The translations under genes and the position numbers were made by a program. Under the pieces are notes generated by a model that saw only the letters and a list, made by a program, of their open reading frames with translations, was not told the DNA's origin and made no database searches. A stretch of 64,000 nt of DNA from Phallusia mammillata (taxonomy: Eukaryota; Chordata; Ascidiacea; Phlebobranchia; Ascidiidae), in contig QLIY01000303.1 in the NCBI GenBank assembly GCA_003260075.1, positions 62,001 to 126,000 of the forward strand. The letters are read 5' to 3'. Below are positions 12,414 to 24,600 of the stretch, piece by piece (the first letter of the stretch is position 1; every line of letters starts with the position of its first letter).

Positions 12414-15400
12414 TTAGAACTGCACTGAGCTCGTCGATTGTCTTTACAGGCAACTGACAGGTGAAATTTTCGCACACAAACACACGAGACTCCTCCGAAA
12501 CGCCAACTTGTGGCCCAGTCATTCCAGACAAATGTCCTTCTAGATGGCGATAAAGAAAGCTGTCTGATGAGTTGATCGAAGGCGGGATGACAATCTGTAA
12601 GGAAAAATAATATGTAGTTTTCTCAGATGAGCTCAATATGCAATAACCTACCTTAAATGGCAGAAAATTTGCATCCACATGTTTGACCAAGTTTTGTGTT
12701 TGTGGGTTTTTGGCGTCACCACGAATTACAATCTGCAAAAATATGTCGAAAATTAAAAAAAAATGTGACTAATTCACTGTTGTTTAAACGAAGACAAGAG
12801 CCACATTCTCTAAAATAAATAATGTTTCGTGAGACAAACATCACAAGAGAATTTTGATGTACAGTCGTATACGAGTTTATTTGCATAAGTAGCCTAACAT
12901 ATGGTATTTTAAAAAATCAATAACAAACAGTTTTAGCCTGAATCGCTTGGACGGCTTCGCTACATCACTAGTTTAAATGTATTGAAACTCCCTGTTCCAA
13001 CAAAAACACACTAATTTTGTTGCAAACTGTTAGTTTACACTATTATACAACCTTTGTAGATCAACAGTGCGAATAACAAGTTAAAAAAACCAACCTGTTT
13101 GTGACCTTTCCAGATCCATAAAAGAGCAGAGGCCATTTCAGGCAAAGCATAAGGCACAGTAGAAAGTCTGTTTGCAAATGACTTTAAGAGTTTTTGTGCT
13201 TGTTCTTCAAGATTGGGTTGATTTAAATAGGCGGATAGTCGAAGCAAGTTCATTGCTGATACTGAATTCGCACTCGGCTCAGCGCCATCTTGGTCTAAGC
13301 AAAATATACTTCTAGCAACAAGGTCATTACATGTTATATCACTGATGATAGCATTATAGCATTTGCTGAAACGTTTGAAAATAAAGCACGTCGCTTTTAA
13401 CGTCTATTTGGGCAGTTTATTTTTCGTCATTAAAATATACATGTTAACAAGTTTTCCATTCGCAAAGACAAACCTTCTTTCAAGCGTAAAAGGATTGAAG
13501 AATCTCCCTGGGCGATTGTAAAAAAGCCACCGTTCTCGTCATCCCAAAACAACTCTGTTTGTTTCTCCTGCGCAAAGTATAAAATCAAACCATTAGTCAA
13601 AGTTTTTGTTCGTATTTAATTCGGTGTCAAACCTGCAATTGACTGGCCCATTCCACCCAGTTATCGTCGTGTGTGGCTTCATACAAGTCAAGTAATGCTC
13701 GAATAAGATAAGCGTAATCTGCATCAAACCCTTCGATTGGTGTCTTACTGAAAAAAAAATAGCCTAAAAGTTACTCAGTTTATAGCAAAACCTTCGACGG
13801 AAATGAATAAGTCTGCATTAAAATAAGTCATGAAAGAAACTTTGTGTAATTTAACTCGTGTTTGTTGGTAAATTTAACATATGTTTAGAACAGTGGTGGG
13901 ATTCACATTTTTTGTAAGCCGGTTCTATCACAAAGTCATATTTTTCAGCCGGTTATGTTGCAAAAAGTCCATTGACAGTATCCAGTAATGCTAGCCGGTT
14001 CGCTGATCTCATAAAATTTCGTGAGACGGTTCTACAGAACCGGTGCGAACCGGAACAATCCCACCCCTGGTTTAGAATACTAAAAATAGCAACAAACTAA
14101 TCCAAAGCACTCTGCATTAATAGTTTTACATACAGTAGAATCAATGTATAAAAATCTTTAGTCGAACAATGTAAAGAATTTCGAAGTAAAACCAACGTTT
14201 GTTCTACGCTATTGTCCTCCCCACAATAGCAACTTCGTAACAGCGTCTGCTTCGTGGCGTCATAGAGGTGTTCGCGTATGAAGCGTGCAGCTTTCGTGGC
14301 TACTTCGCTGTAGCGGGTTTCGCCAGTGACGCATGCAGCCCGAGAAAATCCTGATATCATCAGAGCTAAAACAAGTGTAAACGATGTGTTACATCGAGGC
14401 ATTCCCAAATGACACTAACGTTTGTAATTTCTGGTAATAAATTGATACTCTACACTTGAAATCATTGCATTGTGAAACGTTTCGCAAATTCATTCATTTT
14501 GTGAAATGGTAATGCAGGGGTAGCGAAAATTTTGAAATCGCCCTTTAAAGTAAACGGCTTCAAGTTTCAGCGATTTAAAGTTGTATTTGCGAGCTTAACT
14601 TTAAGGCTCTACAAACAGAACCGGTTTCTTTTAGCACGGACTTTTAAGTTCCGGAAGAAACTGTTTTGCCCCGTTTTTAAATAATTGTTTGACCACGGAG
14701 AAAAAATTAGTTCAAAATTGGTTTAAAGTTTCAGGTTCTGAAACAACAACATAAGTATCACACCGTTCCATGCAGTAATCATCTTGCTGTCGAGATGTGG
14801 TCTCGGACGTTTTTCGCGCACTCTCATCATAAGATCACGTGCTTTAGCTAATCCCGCAATGACATCATCGTAGGGAAGTTTGAATTTTTCAGACAATGCG
14901 TTGACGCCGCCTCGAATAATGAGGACGTTTTTCCCTCGCAATTCTCCATGTGGGTCCTTAAGAAAAGAAACTCTTCACTTCAAACGATTTTAAGAAATTT
15001 GAAAACATATGGAACTCATTAGCAACGTGACACAAAAATGTGTAAACATTATAAAGCCATGATTAGGTTTGGGTATAAATACACTTGGTACGTACGCTGG
15101 ATTTGACTAAACCCGAATCGCCTCGAAGCCTAATGTGGACACCGGCCTTTAGTGTATAATGTAATGTAATGGAATGCATGATTTGTCCTACAGTTTATTA
15201 AAACAATTGGATTTCGTTGAACTCTCTTAAAGCTGCGAACAATACTTTGCAAAGACGATTCCAGATGCTGAGAAAAAGTGTGCACAGGCGTTTTCAACAC
15301 GAAATGTTTATCTGAAAGTGGTTTCAGTGCCAGTGTTTGATATAGTAGTGCTATAAAGGAGTATTGTTACTAGTTGTTCTGTAGTACAAAACAAATAGAC

Positions 15401-18400
15401 CGACATTCTTCTTCAACCGATGCGATTTTCATGCGGTTACCACAAACTTTGCTTTTGAACATAAACAGCTAACCAACGTCTGAGGCTACGTGATTATAAA
15501 CAGCAGCACACAAACACGGTGTTGTGAAAAAAATAACGGCACCAATGCATTCGCCTATGTGCGTCATTTTTCTCGATGTACGTAATTTGTGGTCAGACAC
15601 ACAAGCACTAGAGTTGTATGCACATGTTGGTATGAACATTTTTGTTGCAACATGGTGTTTGGTCTCTGTGGTGTGTATTAAAATTTGGTTGACCTTTTTG
15701 TCAGGCCTAAATTGGGCATGGGAATTGGATTCCTTTGAGAAACAGCAATACACCTGTTGTTTATCACATAGAAAAATGTGTCATAAAGAATGCGTTTTTT
15801 ATCATAAAAAGCAACTGATGCATAATATAGCATAGGTAATGGTTAAATATCTACAATTTTTCAGATGTTTGAAACGTTTTAACTTTTAAGTGAATATCTT
15901 TTGTTTCATTTGGCCTAATCAGTAAAAAACCTACCTGATCAAATGAAACGTTGCCAGCATCCTTTACTCCATAATATTCCAAAACAATGTCAGATAATGA
16001 CACTGCGCCCAGTTTTTCATCTTTAAGAATGTCTTGAATCTAAAATACAGAAAATAAATTATTTTTATGCACAGAGCAGGATGTCTTCAACACACACAAA
16101 AAATGCATTCAAATCAGAAAACAAACATGCTACAACGTTTATGAAAGTAAACTATTCAAATTTATGCAAATTTTGCAGGGCAACAAACCTCTGTTTGTGT
16201 CCAGGCATAAAATGCCCCTTCCTTTTTAGCTGAGTCATCCTCATGTTCCAATGAGTCAGCATCTTCAGCACTAAAGAACCCCCCATTCTGTAAATAAAAA
16301 ACTGCCCCTAAATGTGTGGGTAAACACTACTGTAATCTTAGACAAACATTAAATATTTAACATTTGACACAAAATAGTTTAGTGCTCTGCTCAATTTTCT
16401 GGATCTTGTCAACAAACTAGTTAGCATCTGCCTAACAACCATGTGCTTGCAAAGTTTGCGGTTGTAATATCTTGAAACTTCAAAAACTAAAATGAACAAT
16501 TCCATGTACAAAATAAAATTGAAATCATTTTTCAGTGAATATACTAGTAAGTTGCCACTTGTTAAAAAAAGCAAAAGTGTGTTCTGTGTTTTTGCGCCAA
16601 GGTGCATGTGAACAAAATACAATACAATGTACAAAAAAATGAATTGCTTACTGGATGGGTAAGATCACGGCAAACATAGTCTAACAGTTTGACCAGAGCA
16701 TCCTTCAGTTGTTTGTCTTGAGTGATAGCATAACAATCAGCAAGGGCTACAGCAATCTGGCCTTGGTCATACAGCATTTTCTCAAAGTGAGGAACATGCC
16801 AATATTGGTCAGTAGAATATCTATGAAAACCCTACAAAATGCAAACGAAGTTATTTAACTTTAGACTAGAATGTGTGCCCTATGAAACGGGGATGTGAAA
16901 TTTATGACAGGAAAAGTGGCTGAAAAATCACAAAACATTTATCATTGTAGTAAATCATTGCAATGAAAAATTCCAGGGTCTTTTAGTATTTAGAGTAAGA
17001 AGCTTGGTTCTTGCAGGCTAACAAAAAACAAAAAACTTTAAAAAAATCATACATATCCAATATGATCATGAATTCCACCATCTGCCATTGCCTTTAACGT
17101 TTTGCAAACCATGTCCAATGACTTTTGCCCCAGATCCGTTCCAGGATGACAAGCAAAGTATCGCAGAAGAAAATTCAAGTTTACTACGAACAAACGAAAA
17201 AATAGTTCATAAAACAATTTTGAAACACTAGATATAGGCCGTTGAGTTCATACATTTTAGATCAATTGATTGTTTTCTTTTAAGAACGGGTTGTTTAGAG
17301 TGAGCTAGGGTTGGGCATTTGACCGGTCAAATAAAATCTGGTCAATTGACCGGTCAAATACTTGTCAAATAGGTCAAATATCGGTCAAATACTATTCACA
17401 TTATTAAATTGCAATTTTAGTTNNNNNNNNNNNNNNNNNNNNNNNNNNNNNNNNNNNNNNNNNNNNNNNNNNNNNNNNNNNNNNNNNNNNNNNNNNNNNN
17501 NNNNNNNNNNTTGACCGGCTTGCCAACCCTAGAGTGAGCTATTGGATATTTTTTAGGCTGGTAGTTTGGAGTGAGGTGCCAACAACAATGTATTAATTTA
17601 ATTGGATTCTAAGCATATGCCATAAAAATGCTTACCTGGCTGTGGGAACTTTGGTGCTCCACCAAATCCACCAAGTTCCTCATCAAAGTTCTGTGACATT
17701 TGCTTAGCACATTTGTCACATGACTCCATGTCAGGGACAGAGGCAGAGGTGTCTGTTTTCACTTCAATAGCTTTCTACATTGTTTACAATAAACATACTA
17801 AGCTTTTATAATACACATACAGTTTTAAGAGTTTACAGAAAACAGAAAATTGTCATAAAAACATGTCTGTCATAAATTTCTTACTTGAATTGCTTCAATT
17901 ATTTTAGATGCACTTGTGCTACAGTTGGCCTTGTCATCATTCCACTACAAACATAAACAGAAACATTACTTAACTTTTACAACAAATTAATAGAAAACAT
18001 TGTTGTTGTAATTGTAATGCAAAAAAATCAAATCTTAAAATTGATCTTCTCAGCATAAATATATAAAAATAAAAATAACAGTGACAACTCCATTATCATA
18101 CTTTTTTGGCAATGACCCCAAGAACAGTTCGAAAACCTCTTCTGGATATGGAATCATCAGGGGGAAAATAGGTTCCACCAATGTAAGGTTTCAGTTCTGG
18201 TGTTAACCAAACACTCATTGGCCATCCACCCTGTCCACTTGTAGCCTGTTTGGATTATTAAAAAAGGAAAGATGTTAGTTCAAAAATTTTGTGTGGATAA
18301 ATTGCCAAAAATAATGGATCATTTTTTTTAATTGTGGGAAGTAAAAAACACATTTGTAATCTTTCAAACAGTCAACAAAATATAAATTCAAAACATTAAC

Positions 18401-19032
18401 ATGAATTTGTTTTACATGTTTACTGCAATAATTAAAAAAAATGTTTGTTAAACCTGCACGAATGTCATATAAACACGATCAACATCAGGCCTTTCTTCCC
18501 TGTCCACTTTCACTGGAACAAAATGTTCATTGAGTATTTTTGCAATAGACTCATTTTCAAACGATTCTTTTTCCATGACATGGCACCAATGACAAGTGGA
18601 ATAACCAACAGAAAGAAAAATCAACTTCGATTCCTCTCTGGCTTTGGCAAACGCCTCCTCACCCCAAGGGTACCTAAAAATGTTATTTTTCTGTACCAGT
18701 AAATGTATACTTTCAGACCTAAAATTTACATGAACTTTTTCAGGATGTTGAGGTCCATGACAATGACATTGTTCAATTTATTTATCATTTGATTATTTAT
18801 GCATAAAAATGGTCCAATTTTATTGTAAAAATACATAAACTCACCAGTCAACAGGATTGTGAGCATGTTGTAAAAGGTATGGAGATCTTTCGTTGATCAA
18901 TCTGTTAGGTTTGCGGTCTATGCCTGAACTTGCCATTCGTATCGAAACGGAAGAAATGCCTCTGACCGAAATATTATCGAGCTGTGTAAAGTTACTAATT
19001 TTACCCAAGTAGCACCTTAAATGCTTAAACAT
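12409..19032 (-). CDS. SPATA20: Spermatogenesis-associated protein 20 (thioredoxin-like domain, YyaL family)
   Basis: Complete gene, 16 exons (high to low): 18845-19032, 18454-18673, 18102-18245, 17885-17944, 17636-17774, 17053-17183, 16652-16831, 16189-16287, 15935-16039, 14764-14956, 14197-14365, 13633-13747, 13474-13567, 13095-13294, 12652-12732, 12409-12594. Total 767 aa, close to the usual 770-790. The N-terminal thioredoxin-like domain carries [17 protein letters not shown] and a CHWCHVM redox site, followed by [22 protein letters not shown] and GGTYFPP. The C-terminal part is the six-hairpin glycosidase-like fold ([49 protein letters not shown]). The start at 19032 is chosen because it gives a leader rich in K and R before the conserved region; an inner ATG at 18936 is an alternative. 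The 14197 donor (GTTGGT) is weak and least certain. Exact biochemical role of the family is not settled. Confidence 0.95.
13891..14069. mobile_element. hAT-type MITE, 179 bp (CAGTGGTGGGATT family)
   Basis: Starts CAGTGGTGGGATTCAC and ends AATCCCACCCCTG, with perfect 8-bp duplication gtttagaa at 13883-13890 and 14070-14077. In a SPATA20 intron. Confidence 0.9.
17306..17531. mobile_element. hAT-type MITE with internal gap
   Basis: Ends TAGGGTTGGGCA and TTGCCAACCCTA, with perfect 8-bp duplication gagtgagc at 17298-17305 and 17532-17539. The interior repeats the motif gaccggtcaaat; 17423-17510 is an N gap. In a SPATA20 intron. Confidence 0.82.
17423..17510. other. Assembly gap (N run)
   Basis: 88 N bases inside the MITE at 17306-17531. 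Confidence 0.99.
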
Positions 19033-20236
19033 TTCATCACAATATCTGTAACAAGTTGAAAGCCAAGTGTCAAAAAAACAAATGTTCAAGTTGACAGACC
19101 GGCAGCATTGTTTGTTTTGCAAAAATAATGCAAGTCACGATCGTCATAAAAAGGGAGATCCCCAAATAAAGTACAATTACTCAGCGTCCTAGAAGATATT
19201 TTTAATGGATTAATGAACGATTTTTTGCTATTTACAACATAACTGGCCGAACTTTGGGGACAGGTAGATTGTCAAATCAATAAACACATTCATTGACTTT
19301 TGCCCCAATAATAGTGAATTATGGTGGTTTCCTGGCCAAAATAAAATTTTGTTACGAACTACAAGTGCGCAATACATTGCACTTCAGTCGATTATTTCCG
19401 ACCTTCACTGTGATTGAGCAACACCTTCATGTCCTGAAATAGTATCATGATAAAGCATATGGTAGCGTATGTGTCGAATAAAAATAGCTTACACAGCCCG
19501 GAAAGTGATTTGCCGCACTTGATCATAGATTCAGATTAAAACACTTCACTTAAACCTATGTTTGGAAATGTTTATCATTTTATTGCAGTTTCTAAAAAGC
19601 AGATGACCTTGAGTTTAACCTTGGTCGTCTGGCTTGTACATTACGGTTATACGTCTAAAATAGTGTCCTCCGTCATTGTGCAAAATTGAACCCCAAGTAG
19701 GCTAAATAAACACATAATGAAGTCCATTACAATAAGACATTTACAAAGGCAGAGAAAAACAAGAACCATTAGCTTCTCAACAATTTTTTGTGTACTGTAA
19801 GCTATGCACGCTATGAGTGATGCAAATCGTTTGTGTCTTGAACATTAAATCAACTTTATACAAGTCCAATGATATAAAAGAAAAAGTAAACATATACTAA
19901 ATCTTTTAAAACCAACGTAGCCTAACCAATTTGTAAACAAACAAAATTTAGAAAATTAAACTTTTTGTTCTGTGTCAACTTAAAGCAATATTTTGTAACA
20001 CTGACAAACAACATTAGTTGTAAATATAAACTCAAACAACAAAGCAGGAAAAAAATTACTGGGAAAAACACAATGCCTTGTGGTTTTTCAATTAAAAGAA
20101 GAAATATTCCTTGCCATCTTGAAAACATGCAGTGGAACAATTGCATTTTATTTTTGTGCGACAGAAAAAAAACGGGCAACTAGTTTTGAAGAAAACAGCC
20201 CGTTTTGGAAGTTCCACGTTAAAAACAGCAGACCGA
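19033..20236. other. Intergenic region upstream of SPATA20
   Basis: AT-rich, with only short frames on both strands and no domain or splice pattern I can support. Expected to hold the SPATA20 5' UTR and promoter. Confidence 0.5.
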
Positions 20237-20640
20237 ATGAACCCACATGATGGAGTGCCCGTCGTCTTGAGTGACGCAATAAAAACAAGAAAACTTCGCC
20301 GATACCCAATAAGGCAGCCGAAACGCTACAAGAGAGCGTATAAACAAGCAATCAAGGTGGCAGTGACGACTGCGCCTTGCCAAATCCTGCCCAATCAGAC
20401 GACGTATACGACGGGAGCAGTTCGAATGCCAAACAGCTGCCTAGAGTGAATGGCAAGACTTGTTTCACTAGGCCTCGGAAAATTGTTTTCAAGTCAGGCA
20501 CCTTTTCCGCCAATACATTGCCGGAAGTCGTATCTACGCAATGGCAGCGTGATAAGCCGGGCAACCTATGGCGCGTAAGGTTGGAACCAGGGCAGTTCAA
20601 ACGGCAGTCGAAGGAGCCTGGGTTGGATGACCTTGTGTAG
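20237..20640 (+). pseudogene. Unrecognised coding-like stretch with apparent frameshift
   Basis: Not recognised. GC content is visibly higher than the surroundings. From ATG 20237 frame 2 reads a strongly basic peptide (KLRRYPIRQPKRYKRAYKQA) and stops at 20449. From about 20350 frame 1 reads on to a stop at 20640 with protein-like composition (VNGKTCFTRPRKIVFKSG, LWRVRLEPGQFKR). One frameshift near 20345-20360 would join them into about 134 residues. A polyadenylation hexamer AATAAA at 20861-20866 fits plus-strand transcription. It could be a pseudogene, a gene with a sequencing error, or the last exon of an unseen gene. The minus strand also has an open frame (20352-20660), which I consider a shadow. 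Confidence 0.35.
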
Positions 20641-21668
20641 AAGTCTGAGTGGCGCGCCAAAAGATTATCAAGGCTTGATTAGTGGAAGGCTCCTACCGTG
20701 GAGGTTGCTGTTTTGCCTCACAACTTGTGTTGTTTGGAGTTAATTTTTCCTCAGAAGGAAAGCTTTGGTAAAAATCTTTTTGAAGAAGTTTTGTAAAGAT
20801 ACAGGGAGATGGATATCAAAGAACTCGTTCTGTTGCCAGAAAATATGTTATAAGATGAGAAATAAAAACCGTGATGTGTATTTTGTGTAACAAAGGGATT
20901 TTGTAAATTTTAAGTTTCATGTTTGTACACAAAAACAATTGCAAAAATCACAGAAGTTAATTTTCTAAATTTGTTTTAAATGGAAAGTTTTCTACCGGGA
21001 AAACACATTCAAGCAACAAATAGTTACGATTTTATTACATCTTTGGGGAAACCTTTTTGTCTCGAACATGATTGTAGGAGTACGTCATCATCCACGTCAT
21101 ATGTTTGTCACAAATTTAGAACAACACAAGACAAAAATAGGAGAATTGCCGCACAACCCTGACCGCGTTCGTGTTAAATATAAACGTATTTTGAAATTCT
21201 CAAGCCTGAAGAATGTTTATGATTGGTGCATTTACTGCAATTAAGTTATTCCGTGAAAATGTTTAATATTTTTGCATGATCACATTGCGCTTGCCAGAAA
21301 AAAACGTAATTTGCAGCAGTCTAACGGTAATTGGAAGTGCACAAATTTCATTTTCGTGATTGGCACATTTGACCTGACAACAGCCTTCCAGGCGTAAACA
21401 ATGCCCTGAAATTCAGACGCTTGTTAAGCCACAGGTTTACAAAAAAACAATAGAAATGGATTAAATTTTTCAGTTCAAAACGTCTGGTCAAGCAAATCTA
21501 GGTCTGAAATTTATTTCTGATGCAAGGTTGGAGTTCATTAGCACTGAGGTATGGAAGTGGAGTTGATTTCGATTTGCATGGCATGTAAATTGAAAGCAAG
21601 ACCAGGAAAAGTGTTAAATCATACGTGTGCGTTTTTCAGGAAAATATGGACATAAGATTAAAAAAAAT
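20641..21668. other. Intergenic region before the adhesion GPCR
   Basis: No supported gene. It contains the AATAAA at 20861-20866 and presumably the GPCR promoter and 5' UTR. Confidence 0.5.
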
Positions 21669-24600
21669 ATGTTAAAGTACGTTATTTATGTTTGTTGTCT
21701 GCTGTCTCTAAAAACGATACAAGTTTATGCAAACGTTACCCAGCATAAAGGTAAGATGATACTATTTTGCATGTTTCCTATTTTAATAACCTCGATTAAA
21801 CCGGACTTGTTTGACCAAAAAATCTATTCGGATTAGGCAAAGAACCGATTTATCCAATGTCGTTTTTTAAGCTTTGCGCTAGGATATAAGTGATCGTTAC
21901 AAATCAACTTCTTTGGGGTAATTAACCACCCAATAACGATACAATTCAAGACAAATAAATATATTTGTCCATCATATTGGTATGTATAGTTACTGAGTGT
22001 CTAAAGATTAACGGGGGACAAACATTGGCATTTGACTATTGTCATAAGCGTGGTATTAATGACGGCCAGACCCGAAGTATTAATGAATCCAGTGTCAACG
22101 CTACACAATTTTATAAACACAGCAAACATTACAATGTAAAAAGTATCAAACAGTAAGCAGTTGTCAAAAACCACCGCGTAACTTCAGTGTAATTTAATTT
22201 ACAAATTTGTCATTGCAATGTAAAATATCCAGATTAGGAGATGCAAACAAAGCAATTATTCTCCGAATTAGGCCAAAATCCAGATACCATATTCCAAGAT
22301 AACAAAGCGTTTGTTCAGAAAAAGCATCATAAATCGTTTGTATTATAGAGTTAGATGAAGATCAGGATTAACCGTTTTTACTGTAGTTATTGCAAGAATT
22401 TAAACCAATACCATGTGTGACGGAAACTGTACAACACCACAACCAGAAAGACGAGAATCGATGTTTTGTATTTTAGAAAAATCCATTTTTTGTGACAAAT
22501 CCGGCACGGAATATAAATTCTTAACCAGGGCAGTAACTCCAAAGAATTCGACCGAAGCATGTCGTCAGTTTGGAGGTCAGCTTGCAACGATAGATAGTGT
22601 TGAAAAGGTGGGTGCTAAAACGTCATGGTAAAACAAAGTCGATAGTTAATTTAAAACATTTAGGATAGAAAAACGTTTTTTTTTTCTATTTAAAACTTTT
22701 CAAATCACTGAAACATCGAAATTGGTTTACACAATAGAAAATTTACATTTACACACTTCCGGCTTAACGAGATAAATTAAAAAAGCCACGCTTAAAGCAC
22801 ATTAGCACACCCAGTGTATTTTGCTCACCGTGGCGCCAACAAAAACTGCTAAACAACGCAAAGACCATTGAAGTCAAAAAGTCCTGGTAAAATTGTCAAT
22901 GTTTCTACAGTTACCAGGTTGGCTTAATGAAGCCCAAAGAAATTTTGGGGGCATTTACGTCTAGATTTACCCATATTTACACACAAGTTTATTAAGGCCA
23001 ACTATATAAAACGAAAATTCTCGAACAGCCGTAGGCCTACTGTGATTGAATGTTGGAAATTTTCCGTTTGAAGCTGTTTGCACCTGGACTTGTTTTGAGT
23101 CATCACTGAAAATGCCCGGCAAGGAAGTTGACTGTGTTCAAAGGCGGATATGCCTAATTAACGATTAGTGCCGATTACTTTACCGGTCGGAAAAGAACAA
23201 CATTAAAAATGGAAATAATTTCGTTGTTGACCGGAATTTTTGGATCCTAAGCGAAATATCAATATGATTTATCGCAAGCGGTTGTTACTAAGTCGACTCA
23301 AAATTAAACATTTTGGCTCAGTTCTCAAACGTTGTAGTCTACATTACTGGCCTATAGGGGAAATATCCGAAGTTATGTTAATTTAAAGTCGGCATTTGTT
23401 TTGACCAAGACTTGCTAAGTTCCAATTTGTGTAAAAGAGACTTTTAGTTTTCACCTGTGGGGATTTTTTTTTATAGGCCTTTTTTATAAAGGTCCATTTT
23501 CATCACCTTTCCACCTGCTCATAATAAAGTCGTGTTTTGTTAATTTAGTTGGCTTGCTTTTCAGATTGAATTCATTCAGAAGAAAATTAAGGAGAATAAC
23601 TTACCTCAAGCTGTAGTCGGTCTGCACCTAAACGTCCGGTAAGTTAACTTACATTGACACTTAGATACAAATTTCGGTTTCACAGTTATAACTTATGTTT
23701 GATATAAATCAGGAGTTTTATTACATGGTATTATTCAATCTGTATCATTGTAGACGAGGAGCCATTGAACATCTTAACGGTACAATTCTCGAAGATGGCT
23801 TCCAAAAAGCTCTGAATGAGTATCAAGTCATGCCGACCCCGCCACACCTCGTTGCAATCATAAATCCAGTAAAAAAGTCGATCACCAGGGGTTACCTGTG
23901 CCAAAGGCAAACAGGTTCGTTAAACATATCTTCAAGCCGTCAATTCAGAGAATTCGTTACCTAGAATTTAATGCATGACAGGCGTGACGTCAATTGAAAT
24001 TTATACGTCATATCGCCGTTACCCGGCGTCAGGACGTACTAGGCGTGATTTCAACTGCGTAGATTTTCTTCTTCTTAATATTTGATGAGTTTCACGGAGA
24101 AGCCGAATTCGGTTTTAGTGTATTTGTATAATGTGCAATGTGCATACGCAACATAAACTTCATTGCAAGATAGCTTACAAATTACCATGAGCTTAGTTTG
24201 TTTCCAGATGCTAATTTTTTAATTTAACTAAGCGGAAGGCGGGAGACACATTAAATTTTCATCATGCAAATTGAGTTTGGCAATAATAAACTTTCAAAAC
24301 TCCCTACGCCATCGCTTACTAAAAGTATTGAAAGTTTACACAACGACCATTAAGCCTCAATTATTTAACTCGGCTATGAAACTGCCATGGGCTGACTTAA
24401 CAAATTGTATACCTTGCGTGGCAGCTTTGGATAACTTTAATTTATGGCTGAGATGCTTTGTTTTGGAGATTCGTTCCCTGTTGTGATATTTGTTATTTTC
24501 CTTTGTTCACAGCAATCAACGCAAGGTTTTGTGAAAACGAAAATGGCAACGCCATTAAAGTAACTGATTTCAAACCAACTACTGCAGTCCCAGGTATCAA

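Noticed and set aside
15469..15835. Overlapping open frames of about 100 codons on both strands in a SPATA20 intron
   Set aside because: No domain, no splice support, and the frames mirror each other. The intron is bounded by firm SPATA20 exons at 14956 and 15935.
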